Shown here: positions 48,052-58,400 of the stretch, in pieces | Layout of the letters: every line of letters starts with the position of its first letter | How positions within the stretch are numbered: position 1 is the stretch's first letter | DNA from: Aerophototrophica crusticola | Lineage (GTDB): Bacteria; Pseudomonadota; Alphaproteobacteria; Azospirillales; Azospirillaceae | NCBI GenBank assembly: GCA_001939945.1 | Contig: MOEB01000026.1 | Location: forward strand, 1-64,000 | Length of the DNA: 64,000 bases | Reading direction: 5' to 3' | Position numbers and translations under genes: made by a program | Notes under the pieces: model-generated | What the model was told of the DNA's origin: nothing | Database searches by the model: none | Seen by the model: only the letters and a program-made list of their open reading frames with translations

Positions 48052-48723
48052 TCAGCCCTGCGGCTTGCGCTTGGCGCCGGCCTTGACCATCGCGTCGATC
48101 AGCGCCTGTTCGTTGGCGCCCTCGATCTTCGCCGCCCCGTCATTGATGATGAAGGTGGGGGTGGAGTTCACGCCATATTTCTGGGACGCGACCTGCTGGC
48201 TCTGGATGACCGTGTCCTCCAGCGGCTTGTTGGCCATGCAGGCGTCGAAGGTCTGCTGGCTGACGCCCGCCAACTTGGCCGTCTGGGCGATGTGCTTCAG
48301 GAAATCCTGGTTCAGCCAGGCGCTCTGCGTCTTGAACAGGGCGTTCTTCAGCGCCTTGCCCCGGTCCCCGCCGACGCAGTGCACCAGCATGGAGGCGCGC
48401 AGGCCCGGCGCGTTCAGGGGATAGTCCTTGAACACCAGCTTCACCTGGCCGGTGTCGATGAACTCCGCCTTGATCTTCGGCAGGATGGTGTTGTTGAAGT
48501 CCGCGCAGTGGGAGCAGGCGAGCGACGCGTACTCCACCACCGTCACCGGGGCCTTCGGGTCGCCATAGGTGATCCCCTCCATGGCCGACTTCACCGCGTC
48601 CTGCGGCGAAACGGCCGTGGTCTGCGCCAGCGCGGCGCCGGCGAAGGGCAGGGCCAGCAGGGTGGCGCCGGCGGCGGCCAGTAGGGTGCGGCGGCCCAAG
48701 GGATTGCGGGTAGAACGGGGCAC
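48052..48723 (-). CDS. DsbA-family thiol-disulfide oxidoreductase
   Basis: A 223-residue exported thioredoxin-fold protein. The N terminus, NPLGRRTLLAAAGATLLALP, has a twin-arginine-like pair and a cleavage site near ALA-Q34. The redox motif CSHC is at 70-73, and the cis-proline loop is NSTPTFIIN. It may introduce disulfides in periplasmic proteins, possibly including the Cys-pair SCPU-like proteins nearby (inference). The GTG at 48723 is preceded by AGGAGG with five bases between, which decides the start. Confidence 0.88.
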   Translation of the reverse strand: MPRSTRNPLGRRTLLAAAGATLLALPFAGAALAQTTAVSPQDAVKSAMEGITYGDPKAPVTVVEYASLACSHCADFNNTILPKIKAEFIDTGQVKLVFKDYPLNAPGLRASMLVHCVGGDRGKALKNALFKTQSAWLNQDFLKHIAQTAKLAGVSQQTFDACMANKPLEDTVIQSQQVASQKYGVNSTPTFIINDGAAKIEGANEQALIDAMVKAGAKRKPQG

Positions 48724-48785
48724 TCCAGCCTCCTCGACACTAGATGTTGGATCATAGACGTTGTGGTCCGGGCGCTTCAAGCCCC

Positions 48786-49262
48786 TCACCCCCGGCGGGG
48801 GTCCCCCTCCACCGCGCGGCCCAGCCGCTCCAGCGAGGCCCGCAGCTCCGGGTCCTCCACCGTGGATGTCTTGGCCGCCAGGGCCTGTTCCTGCTCCGGC
48901 GTCAGGCGCTTGGGCCGGGGCGGCACATAGCTGCGGGTCTTGAGGACCGGCGCGCCATGCACCAGTTTCAGCCGTGCCACCGCGCGCCAGCCCATGAAGG
49001 CGTTGATCCGTTCCAGGATGAGGGGTTCCTCATGCTGGATCAGCAGCGCTGCCGGGGACGTCACGCGGAGGTGCAGCACCGCCTCCTCCCGCTTGCCCTT
49101 GGGGAAGACGAGCTTGAGCGGCGACGTCTGGTCGGCAAGGCGCGAGCCCACGATGCTCGCCCAGTCGGCCAGCAGCGCGCCGAAGGCCAGCCCGTGCTTG
49201 CCCAGCGCCTTGCCGGCGATGGCGGAGAGCTGCCGTCCTAATCTCTGGGGTCCGTAGTGCAT
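48786..49262 (-). CDS. DciA-like DUF721 protein
   Basis: A 158-residue protein with a DUF721 domain at about 1-105, starting MHYGPQRLGRQLSAIAGKAL and including WASIVGSRLADQTSPLKL. DUF721 proteins include DciA, which loads the replicative helicase DnaB in bacteria lacking DnaC, so the same role is likely. The C-terminal tail is acidic and polar. Its ATG overlaps the opposing mutY ATG within CATG. Confidence 0.82.
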   Translation of the reverse strand: MHYGPQRLGRQLSAIAGKALGKHGLAFGALLADWASIVGSRLADQTSPLKLVFPKGKREEAVLHLRVTSPAALLIQHEEPLILERINAFMGWRAVARLKLVHGAPVLKTRSYVPPRPKRLTPEQEQALAAKTSTVEDPELRASLERLGRAVEGDPRRG

Positions 49263-50388
49263 GGCGAAGCGTCCCGGTTCCGGCCGACCCGTTAAAGCAG
49301 AAGCGCCCGCCGCGGGCCAGACCAATCCCGATCCCCGGGCGGGCGCCATGGCAGGGGTCCTGCTCGGCTGGTACGACCGCCACGCCCGGGTGCTGCCCTG
49401 GCGGGCCCCGCCGGGGCGGCGGATGGACCCGTACCGGGTCTGGCTGTCGGAGATCATGTTGCAGCAGACGACCGTTGCCACGGTGGGACCCTATTTCCAG
49501 GAATTCACCCGCCGCTGGCCCACCGTCACCGACTTGGCGGCGGCGGAGCTGGACGACGTGCTGCGGGCCTGGGCCGGCCTGGGCTACTATGCCCGGGCCC
49601 GCAACCTGCACCGCTGCGCCCGCGTCGTGGCGACGGAACTGGGCGGCAGCTTCCCGGAGGATGAAGCGGGATTGCGGCAGCTTCCGGGCATCGGCGCCTA
49701 CACGGCCGCCGCCGTGGCCGCCATCGCCTTCGACCAGCCCGCCGCCGCCCTGGACGGCAACGTGGAACGGGTGCTGGCCCGCATCTATGCCGTCGCCGAC
49801 CCCTTGCCCCAGGCCAAGCCCGCCCTCCAGGCCCTGGCCGCGGGCCTTGTGCCTGACCAGCGCCCCGGCGACTACACCCAGGCCCTGTTCGACCTGGGCG
49901 CCACCATCTGCACCCCGCGCAAGCCCCGCTGCATGCTCTGCCCCTGGGCGCAATGGTGCGAGGCGCGGAGCTTAAGCATCCAGGAGGAACTGCCGGCCAA
50001 GGCGGCCAAGGCGGCAAAGCCCCTCCGCCGCGGCGTCGCCTTCTTCGTCACCGACGGCACCGGGTCCATCCTGCTGCGGAGGCGGGCAGAGACGGGGTTG
50101 CTGGGCGGGATGATGGAGGTGCCGTCCACCGGTTGGGGGGCGGAGGTGCCGGATTTGGACGCTGCCTTGGCCCAGGCGCCGGTGCAGGCCGCATGGCGCC
50201 TCCTGCCGGGGATCGTCCGTCATACTTTCACCCATTTCGAGTTGGAATTATCCGTCCTGGCGGGTCGGGTCCCGGCGGCCGTCCCGGTGCCCGACGGCAC
50301 CTGGGTGGCGCCGGACCGGCTGGGTGGGGAGGCGCTGCCCACCGTCATGGCCAAAGTCGTGCGCCACGGCCTCGCCCACGCCACCTGA
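49261..50388 (+). CDS. mutY: Adenine DNA glycosylase MutY
   Basis: Removes adenine mispaired with 8-oxoguanine. The 375-residue protein has the catalytic Glu64 (SEIMLQQT), the HhH motif LPGIGAYTAAA at 141-151 with catalytic Asp165 (DGNVER), and the Fe-S ligands Cys217, Cys224, Cys227 and Cys233. A NUDIX-like C-terminal domain reads the 8-oxoG strand, with FTHFELELSVL. The first 30 residues are low-complexity; the ATG at 49348 is a plausible later start that would leave space for a promoter. Confidence 0.95.
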   Translation: MAKRPGSGRPVKAEAPAAGQTNPDPRAGAMAGVLLGWYDRHARVLPWRAPPGRRMDPYRVWLSEIMLQQTTVATVGPYFQEFTRRWPTVTDLAAAELDDVLRAWAGLGYYARARNLHRCARVVATELGGSFPEDEAGLRQLPGIGAYTAAAVAAIAFDQPAAALDGNVERVLARIYAVADPLPQAKPALQALAAGLVPDQRPGDYTQALFDLGATICTPRKPRCMLCPWAQWCEARSLSIQEELPAKAAKAAKPLRRGVAFFVTDGTGSILLRRRAETGLLGGMMEVPSTGWGAEVPDLDAALAQAPVQAAWRLLPGIVRHTFTHFELELSVLAGRVPAAVPVPDGTWVAPDRLGGEALPTVMAKVVRHGLAHAT

Positions 50389-50423
50389 CGGGAGGGCGGG
50401 CCGCAAAGGCGGGAGGTCCTGTC

Positions 50424-51122
50424 GTGCCTGTCAATCGTCGGTCCGTGCTGAAGGGGTTGGGGGCGCTGGCCGCAGCACCCTTGCTGGGCCCGCCCGCCCT
50501 GGCCCAGGGGGTCGGCCGGGTGCCGGTGGATTTGCAGCTTGTCCTGGCCGTGGATGCCTCCGCCAGCGTGAACAAGGACCTGCTGGACTTCCAACTCCGC
50601 GGCCACGCGGCGGCCTTCCGGCACCCGGCCGTGGCCCGGGCCATCCAGGATGGGCCACGGCGGCGCATCGCCGTGATGCTGGCCCAGTTCGCCGGGCCAG
50701 ACACGCTGGCAACCCTCGTCCCCTGGCGGGAACTGGCGGGGGAGGCGGACTGCCAGGACTTCGCCGCCACCGTGGACGGGCTGCCCGGCATCGCCATGGG
50801 CGGCAGCACGGCCCTGGGCAGCGCGGTGGTGGGGGCGGTGCAGCTGCTGGAAGCAGCCCCCTTCGCCACCCACAAGCGCAAGATCGACCTGGTCTCCAAC
50901 GGCTTCAGCAACGCCGGCATCGACCCCGCCACGGCCAGGGGCTATGCCGCCGCCGCGGGGGTCACGGTCAACGCCCTGGCCATCCTGGACGAGTATCCCT
51001 GGCTGGAATCCTACTACGCCGACAGCATCATCGGCGGGGAGGGGGCCTTCGTCCGCAGCGCCGACAGCGCGGAGAGCTTCGCCGAGAGTTTCCTGCAGAA
51101 GTTGGTCACGGAAATCGCCTGA
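50424..51122 (+). CDS. DUF1194 VWA-like exported protein
   Basis: A 232-residue protein with a twin-arginine signal, NRRSVLKGLGALAAAP, cleaved near ALA-Q28. The mature part resembles a von Willebrand A-like domain of the DUF1194 type: a MIDAS DASASV motif, then GGSTALGSAV and KIDLVSNGFSNAG. It probably binds a divalent metal in the periplasm; the role is unknown. The GTG at 50424 has GGGAGG seven bases upstream. Confidence 0.8.
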   Translation: MPVNRRSVLKGLGALAAAPLLGPPALAQGVGRVPVDLQLVLAVDASASVNKDLLDFQLRGHAAAFRHPAVARAIQDGPRRRIAVMLAQFAGPDTLATLVPWRELAGEADCQDFAATVDGLPGIAMGGSTALGSAVVGAVQLLEAAPFATHKRKIDLVSNGFSNAGIDPATARGYAAAAGVTVNALAILDEYPWLESYYADSIIGGEGAFVRSADSAESFAESFLQKLVTEIA

Positions 51123-51296
51123 CCCGAACGGCCCCTTCCCGTCCCTTCTCCCCTCTGACCTGCCCGGCTGGGCAGTGGCGCCCTGCAACGAAGTGGCGCA
51201 GGATGGCCCTGGGCTCCCGTTGCCCATTCGGGGGTCCCGCGCGACCGCCTCGCAACTTGGCGTGCCCACGCTTGTTCCTCCCGGGCAGGAGGACCG

Positions 51297-51479
51297 ATGA
51301 TGCGTCACTACGGTGTGATCGATGAGGACCGCAACGGCTTGGCCGCCGTGGTGGGGTTGTTGTTCGGCATCATCCTGGGCACCGGGACGATCGTCTGGTC
51401 CGAGCCGCCCGGGCTGTCCACTTTCCCGACAGCGGCGGTGGCGGATTCGGGGCCGGCCGACCCGGGGCAGGGCGCCTGA
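51297..51479 (+). CDS. Small single-helix membrane protein
   Basis: A 60-residue protein with one hydrophobic segment at about 15-33, GLAAVVGLLFGIILGTGTIV, between an N-terminal polar stretch and an Ala/Pro/Gly-rich tail. AGGAGG sits directly before the paired ATGs at 51297 and 51300. It has no recognised family. It is convergent with the SCPU-like gene next to it. Confidence 0.55.
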   Translation: MMRHYGVIDEDRNGLAAVVGLLFGIILGTGTIVWSEPPGLSTFPTAAVADSGPADPGQGA

Positions 51480-51482
51480 ACC

Positions 51483-51950
51483 TCAGCGCGCCGCGATGGT
51501 GACCGTGACCGTGTCCCGGTAGCTGCCGGCATGCGCCTGGGCGTTGGCGGGCAGGCTGACATAGAGGTCGCGCCAGGGCTCGTTGGTCTGCTTGTTGTTG
51601 CGGGTGACCACATAGGGCACGGACAGGGCCTGCCAGTTGCTTGTCCCCGCATAGCTGATGCTGTAACCGGCCCGGAAGCCCGATTCCCCCACCAGCGCCC
51701 CGCCGTTACTGGAGGTGAAGGTCAGGGTCAGCCCGTCCTTGTCGTTGCAATATTCCCTGATGCTGCCGACCCGCACCAGCGTGCTGCCGCCGGTGATGTT
51801 CAGGGTGGCGCCCAGATCCTGGACCTGCAGGTTGCAGTTCGGGTTCACCGACCCGGCCAGCCGCACCGTGCCCTGCGCTGCCACCTGCCCGGCGGACATC
51901 AGCCCCGCCAACGCGACGAGTGACAGGAGGGCGGGGCGGGACAGGGTCAT
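51483..51950 (-). CDS. Secreted spore-coat-U-like (SCPU) protein, copy 2
   Basis: A 155-residue paralogue of the protein at 3025-3492. The signal peptide ends near VAA-Q26. Cys39 (NPNCNLQV) and Cys68 (EYCNDK) match the pair of the other copies, and the chain ends RDTVTVTIAAR. The function is unknown beyond the fold. The ATG at 51950 follows AGGA. The perfect palindrome TTGCATCCTGCAA at 51950-51962 covers this ribosome-binding site. Confidence 0.65.
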   Translation of the reverse strand: MTLSRPALLSLVALAGLMSAGQVAAQGTVRLAGSVNPNCNLQVQDLGATLNITGGSTLVRVGSIREYCNDKDGLTLTFTSSNGGALVGESGFRAGYSISYAGTSNWQALSVPYVVTRNNKQTNEPWRDLYVSLPANAQAHAGSYRDTVTVTIAAR

Positions 51951-51962
51951 TGCATCCTGCAA
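51950..51962. promoter_or_regulatory. TTGCA-N3-TGCAA palindrome over the ribosome-binding site
   Basis: TTGCA-TCC-TGCAA is a perfect match to the palindrome found upstream of the two paralogues. On the gene strand its centre GGA is the Shine-Dalgarno core and its last bases run into the ATG. It could be an operator or, in RNA, a small hairpin hiding the start. Confidence 0.5.
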
Positions 51963-52023
51963 GGGCGCGAAGGGGCGGGGACGTGTCCGGTGGGACGATG
52001 CAATCCGGGGGCCAGCCGTCTTA

Positions 52024-52090
52024 GAGCGTGTTTGCGCCGACCGTAAACACGCTCCGGCGGCGACTGCCGCCGCGCGACCACATGGTCGCG
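52024..52090. repeat. Two extragenic palindromes between the SCPU-like genes
   Basis: GAGCGTGTTT with AAACACGCTC spans 52024-52054, and CGCGACCA-CA-TGGTCGCG spans 52073-52090. With the terminator-like stem at 52137-52174 they fill the gap between the two SCPU-like genes. Confidence 0.6.
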
Positions 52091-52136
52091 TAAGCCAAGC
52101 CGCGGATGCGGCGCCGGCGTGTGAGGGACACAAAGG

Positions 52137-52174
52137 GCTAGACCCGTTTCCAGTCTGCGGGAAACGGGTCTAGC
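52137..52174 (-). terminator. 15-bp perfect stem over the stop codon of SCPU copy 3
   Basis: GCTAGACCCGTTTCC pairs exactly with GGAAACGGGTCTAGC around an 8-base loop. The TAG stop of the gene lies inside one arm. A T run is lacking, so mRNA 3'-end protection or partial termination are alternatives. Confidence 0.5.
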
Positions 52175-52646
52175 GCGCCTCGATGGTCAGGGTCAGGGCG
52201 TCGCTGTAGGCGCTGGCCAGCACCTGCTGGGCGGCGGGGATGGTCACCATCAGCGTGCGCTGCTTCCAATTGGTCTGGGCATGGTTGGCGATGACGGTTC
52301 GGGGGGCAGAGAGCTTGGCAGCCTCCAGCGGGCCATAACTCACCAGATAAGACAGGACATCCCCGTTCTGGCCCCGCAGGAAGCCGTTGTTGCGGGAGGT
52401 CAGCACCACCCGGTAGCCGTCGCCGTCATTGCATCGCTCCCCCACCGTGGCGATGGGCACGTCCCGAACACCGCCCAGCACGTCCAGGACGGTCAGGTTC
52501 TCCATGACCTGCAAGGCGCACTCCGCCTGCACCAGGGCCCCCAGCCGCAGGCTTCCCGTCCCCTGGGCCGCCGCGGGGGCGGCGCACAGGGCCGGTAGGG
52601 CCAGGATCGCAAGGGTCAGGCGGCCGGGGCCGCGCCGGGGGCACAT
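52170..52646 (-). CDS. Secreted spore-coat-U-like (SCPU) protein, copy 3
   Basis: A 158-residue paralogue of copies 1 and 2. The signal peptide ends near AAA-Q28. Cys43 (AECALQV) and Cys72 (ERCNDG) form the conserved pair, and the C-terminal strand is SDALTLTIEAR. Residues 95-135 differ from the other copies and include NHAQTNWKQR. Palindromic sites lie 139-205 bases upstream, the same distance as for copy 1. The ATG at 52646 begins the basic signal-peptide N region. Confidence 0.65.
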   Translation of the reverse strand: MCPRRGPGRLTLAILALPALCAAPAAAQGTGSLRLGALVQAECALQVMENLTVLDVLGGVRDVPIATVGERCNDGDGYRVVLTSRNNGFLRGQNGDVLSYLVSYGPLEAAKLSAPRTVIANHAQTNWKQRTLMVTIPAAQQVLASAYSDALTLTIEAR

Positions 52647-53101
52647 TGTCGGGTTGCTGTCGGTTCGATCAGGCGGTTTTCCGCCACGGCCGGCGCTTCT
52701 TGCGCTTGCCCCTGACATAGCAACCCTGGTGCCAGCAGTTCGCCGACCAACCGTTTACATGCGGCCGGGCAATGTTAATGGCACTTGCCCAATGCAAAAG
52801 CGATCAGGGGCCGGGGGTGTCGCGTATTGCATAACGCAATGCCACATGCAGATGAACGCAATTCGAATGTCCCGGGCCGGAAAGCGGATTTGGGGTCGGG
52901 GAACCAACAGGATGAACACGGACACAAGTAAAGTTCAGGCGGACAGGCCAGTTCCAGGCGAACCGCGGTGAAACCACGATAGTCCCCAGGCTGCGGCATC
53001 CAGCTGTTTTCTTCCCTTCTTCATCCTTGCAACCCCTTCAATCCGTCAAATCCGTGCTCCCTGAACATCCCACCCCAGGCCCTGACAGCTCCGGCACACC
53101 C
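52647..53101. other. Intergenic region upstream of SCPU copy 3
   Basis: No gene is supported between the SCPU-like gene and the 3' end of glgB. The first half is AT-richer and contains the palindrome cluster at 52785-52851. The second half, to 53101, has nothing recognisable; it should contain the end of the glgB transcript. Confidence 0.45.
52785..52851. promoter_or_regulatory. Second cluster of TTGCA-N3-TGCAA-like palindromes
   Basis: TTGCC-CAA-TGCAA at 52785-52797 and TTGCA-TAA-CGCAA at 52827-52839 each match the palindrome of 3635-3694 with one difference. A weaker ATGCC-ACA-TGCAG overlaps at 52839-52851. They lie 139-205 bases before the start of SCPU copy 3. Confidence 0.55.
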
Positions 53102-55297
<2,196 letters not shown>

Positions 55298-55354
55298 GGT
55301 TCTCGTCCCTGGGGTCTCGTTCATGGTCGGGGGTCTTGGTCCCCGCCCGGTTTG

Positions 55355-55476
55355 CCCCCTCACCCCAACCCTCTCCCCGTGGGGGAGAGGGGGAATGTGG
55401 CGGGCATCGGCAACCGGATCGTCAATGGTACAACCCGCCCCCTCTCCCCACCGGGGAGAGGGTCGGGGTGAGGGGG
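55355..55476. repeat. Pair of CCCTCTCCCC/GGGGAGAGGG palindromes in inverted order
   Basis: CCCCCTCACCCC plus a hairpin lies at 55355-55393, and a second hairpin followed by GGGGTGAGGGGG lies at 55437-55476. It separates treS-mak from glgB and is related to 32713-32848. Confidence 0.7.
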
Positions 55477-55492
55477 AGACCCGGCTGAAGGA

Positions 55493-58400
55493 TCAGGCCA
55501 CCGGCTCCACCCCCGCCTTGTCCAGCACATGCAGGGCCCCCCGTACCGGGATCGGCAACCAGGCCGGGCGGTTGCCGGCCTCGTAGACGATTTCGTAAAG
55601 GGCCTTCTCCAGCTCGAACAGGGCCACCAGCCGGTCGGCGTCCTCCTCGCCCGGCGGGTGGGCGGAGCAGCCGCCGATGGCGCTGCGATAGCCCTCCAGG
55701 AATGCGGCGCGGGTCGCCTGTTCCCATTCCTCCGCCAAGGGGCGCAGGCGGGGCAGGGCGTCGGCATGTACCTCGGCGATCTGGAACAGGGCCGCCCAGG
55801 CGGCATAGTCGAAGCTGCGCAACATCCCGGCCACGTCGCGCAAGGGGCTCTGCTTGGCCCGGCGCTGGGCGATGCCCTTGGCCGGCTCCCCCTCGAAGTC
55901 GATGATGAACCAGTCGGTGGCGGAGCGCAGCACTTGGCCCAAATGGTAGTCGCCATGGATCCGGGTCTTGCTCACGTCCATCTGGCCGCGCACCAGCCGC
56001 GCCAGCCGGTCATGCACCTCCGCCTCGCGGGCCAGCAGGGTATCCACCGCCTGTCCGGCCTCCTCGGTCAGGTTCGGCCTGGCCAGGCGCAGCGCCTGGA
56101 AGGCACGGTCGGCTTGCCGCCGGGCGTTGTCCAGGATGGCGGAACTGTCCTCTGCCGACAGGGGCTCCGGGTCGAAGTCGGGGGTGCCGGTGGCCGTGGC
56201 CAGGGCACAATGCATCTGCGCCGTCCGCTCGCCCAGGGTCCGCGCCAGGGTGGTGTACAGGCCCCAATCGTCCGCCCCGGCTGCGGCCATGTCGGCCAGC
56301 ACCGGGCTGTCCGGGGTGGCCGCCGCCGCGGACAGGCGCAGCCGGCGGTCCTCCAGCTCACGGGTCAGGTAATCCAGGGTGAAGCGCCAGCCGTCGCCCT
56401 GGTTGCGGACAAAGCCCTGCAGCACGGCCAGGGCGGTGCAGCCGTCGTCAGCGTGGTATTCCACGCTGCCCAGCAAGGGCGGGGTGTTCGCGAAGGGTAC
56501 CTTCTCCGTCAGGAAGCGGGCGATCTCCAGCTCCGGGTGGGTGCCCGGTTCCAGCCGCCGGTAGATCTTCAGCACCATGGCGTCGGCCAGCAGCACGCTG
56601 GTGTTCGACTGCTCCACCCCCAGGGTGCGTGTCTCCATCTCCCCCTCTGGCAATTGCACGTCCGCCAGCCGCTCGGTGGGGCGGAACCGCAGGGTGCCGC
56701 GGCCGGCGGGCATCTCGGTTCCCCGCCGGATGGCATCCACCAGGACGCGGGCGAAGGCCGGGGCCTGCATGGCGTCGAACGCCGCGCCCACCTTGGGTCC
56801 CCGGCGTGCCTTGGCCAGGGTGTAGGGCAGCAACGGCCAGCCCGTGCCGCCCGCATTCTCCCCCCAATCCAGCGCCAGCGGCAGGAAATAGGGCACCGGC
56901 TCCGGCGCGCCCGTATGGCTCACGTCGATTCGGGCCAGCAGGTATCCCTCGCCCGGCCCGGGCAGCACGGTGCTGCCGACGATCTTCACCCCCGTCACCT
57001 GCGCGTCCTTGGCGGCGAACCAGCGTTGCTTGGCGACGAAGGCCGGCAGGGCCGCCTCTTCCAGGTCGCGGGCGCCGCGGCCCTGGGACACATCCTGCCA
57101 GCCGGACTTCAGCACCAGGGTGATCAGGTCGGGCAGGGGCTCGGGGATGGGCTCGTGCCAGCTCGGCTGGACCGACTGGGTGGTCAGCAGGAACCAGTAG
57201 AAGCCATAGGCCGGCAGCGTCAGCAGATAAGGCAGGTCGCCGATGGGCGGGAAGACGCTGCGCCCGATCATCTCCATGGGCACGCAGCCGCGCAAGGTCC
57301 TCAGGTCCAGCTCCACGGCCTGGGGGGCCCGCGACAGGTTGGCGACGCACAGCACCGTGTCGCCCTCATGCTCCCGCAGGTACGCCAGGACCTTGCGGTT
57401 GCCGGGGTAGAGGAACTTCAGCGTGCCGCGACCGAAGGCCTTGGTCTGCTGCCGCACGGCCACCAGCCGCCGCATCCAGTTCAGCAGGGAGGAGGGGGAG
57501 CGCGCCTGCGCCTCCACGTTCACCGCCTGGAAGCCATAGACCGGGTCCTGGATGGCCGGCAGGTACAGGCCCGCCGGATCGGCACGGCTGAAGCCGCCAT
57601 TGCGGTCCGGGCTCCACTGCATGGGCGTGCGCACGCCGTCCCGGTCGCCCAGATAGACGTTGTCGCCCATGCCGATCTCGTCGCCGTAATAGATCACCGG
57701 CGTGCCGGGCATGGAGAAGAGCAGGCTGTTCAGCAGCTCGATCTTGCGCCGGTCATTGTCCATCAGTGGGGCCAGCCGCCGGCGGATGCCAAGATTGATC
57801 CGCGCCCGCCGGTCGCCGGCATAGAAATTCCAGAGATAGTCCCGCTCCTTGTCGGTCACCATCTCGAGCGTCAGCTCATCATGGTTGCGCAGGAAGATCG
57901 CCCATTGCGAGGTGCTGGGGATCTCCGGCGTCTGGCGCATGATGTCGGTGACGGGGTGCCGGTCCTCCATGGCCAGCGCCATGTACATGCGCGGCATCAG
58001 GGGGAAGTGGAAGGCCATGTGGCATTCGTCGCCGCCCACCTCGGGGTTTCCGAAATAGGGCAGCACGTCCTCCGGCCACTGGTTGGCCTCCGCCAGCAGC
58101 ATGCGGTCGCTGTAGCCCTTGTCCAGCTCCGCCCGGATCTTGCGCAGGATGTCGTGCGTCTCCGGCAGGTTCTCGCAGTTGGTGCCTTCCCGCTCGATCA
58201 GGTAGGGCACGGCGTCCAGGCGAAGCCCGTCCACCCCCATGTCCAGCCAGTAGCGCATGACGTTCAGCACTTCCCGCAGGACCTTCGGGTTGTCGAAGTT
58301 CAGGTCCGGCTGGTGGCTGTAGAACCGGTGCCAGAAATAGGCCCCGGCCTCCGCGTCCCAGGTCCAGTTGGACTTCTCCGTGTCCAGGAAGATGATCCGG

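Noticed and set aside
52779-52797. Sigma-54 promoter: TGGCAC followed by a TTGC/TGCA element
   Set aside because: The distance from GG to GC is 14 bases here, and 13 for the minus-strand candidate near 52845, rather than the required 12. The palindrome explains the TGCA elements better.
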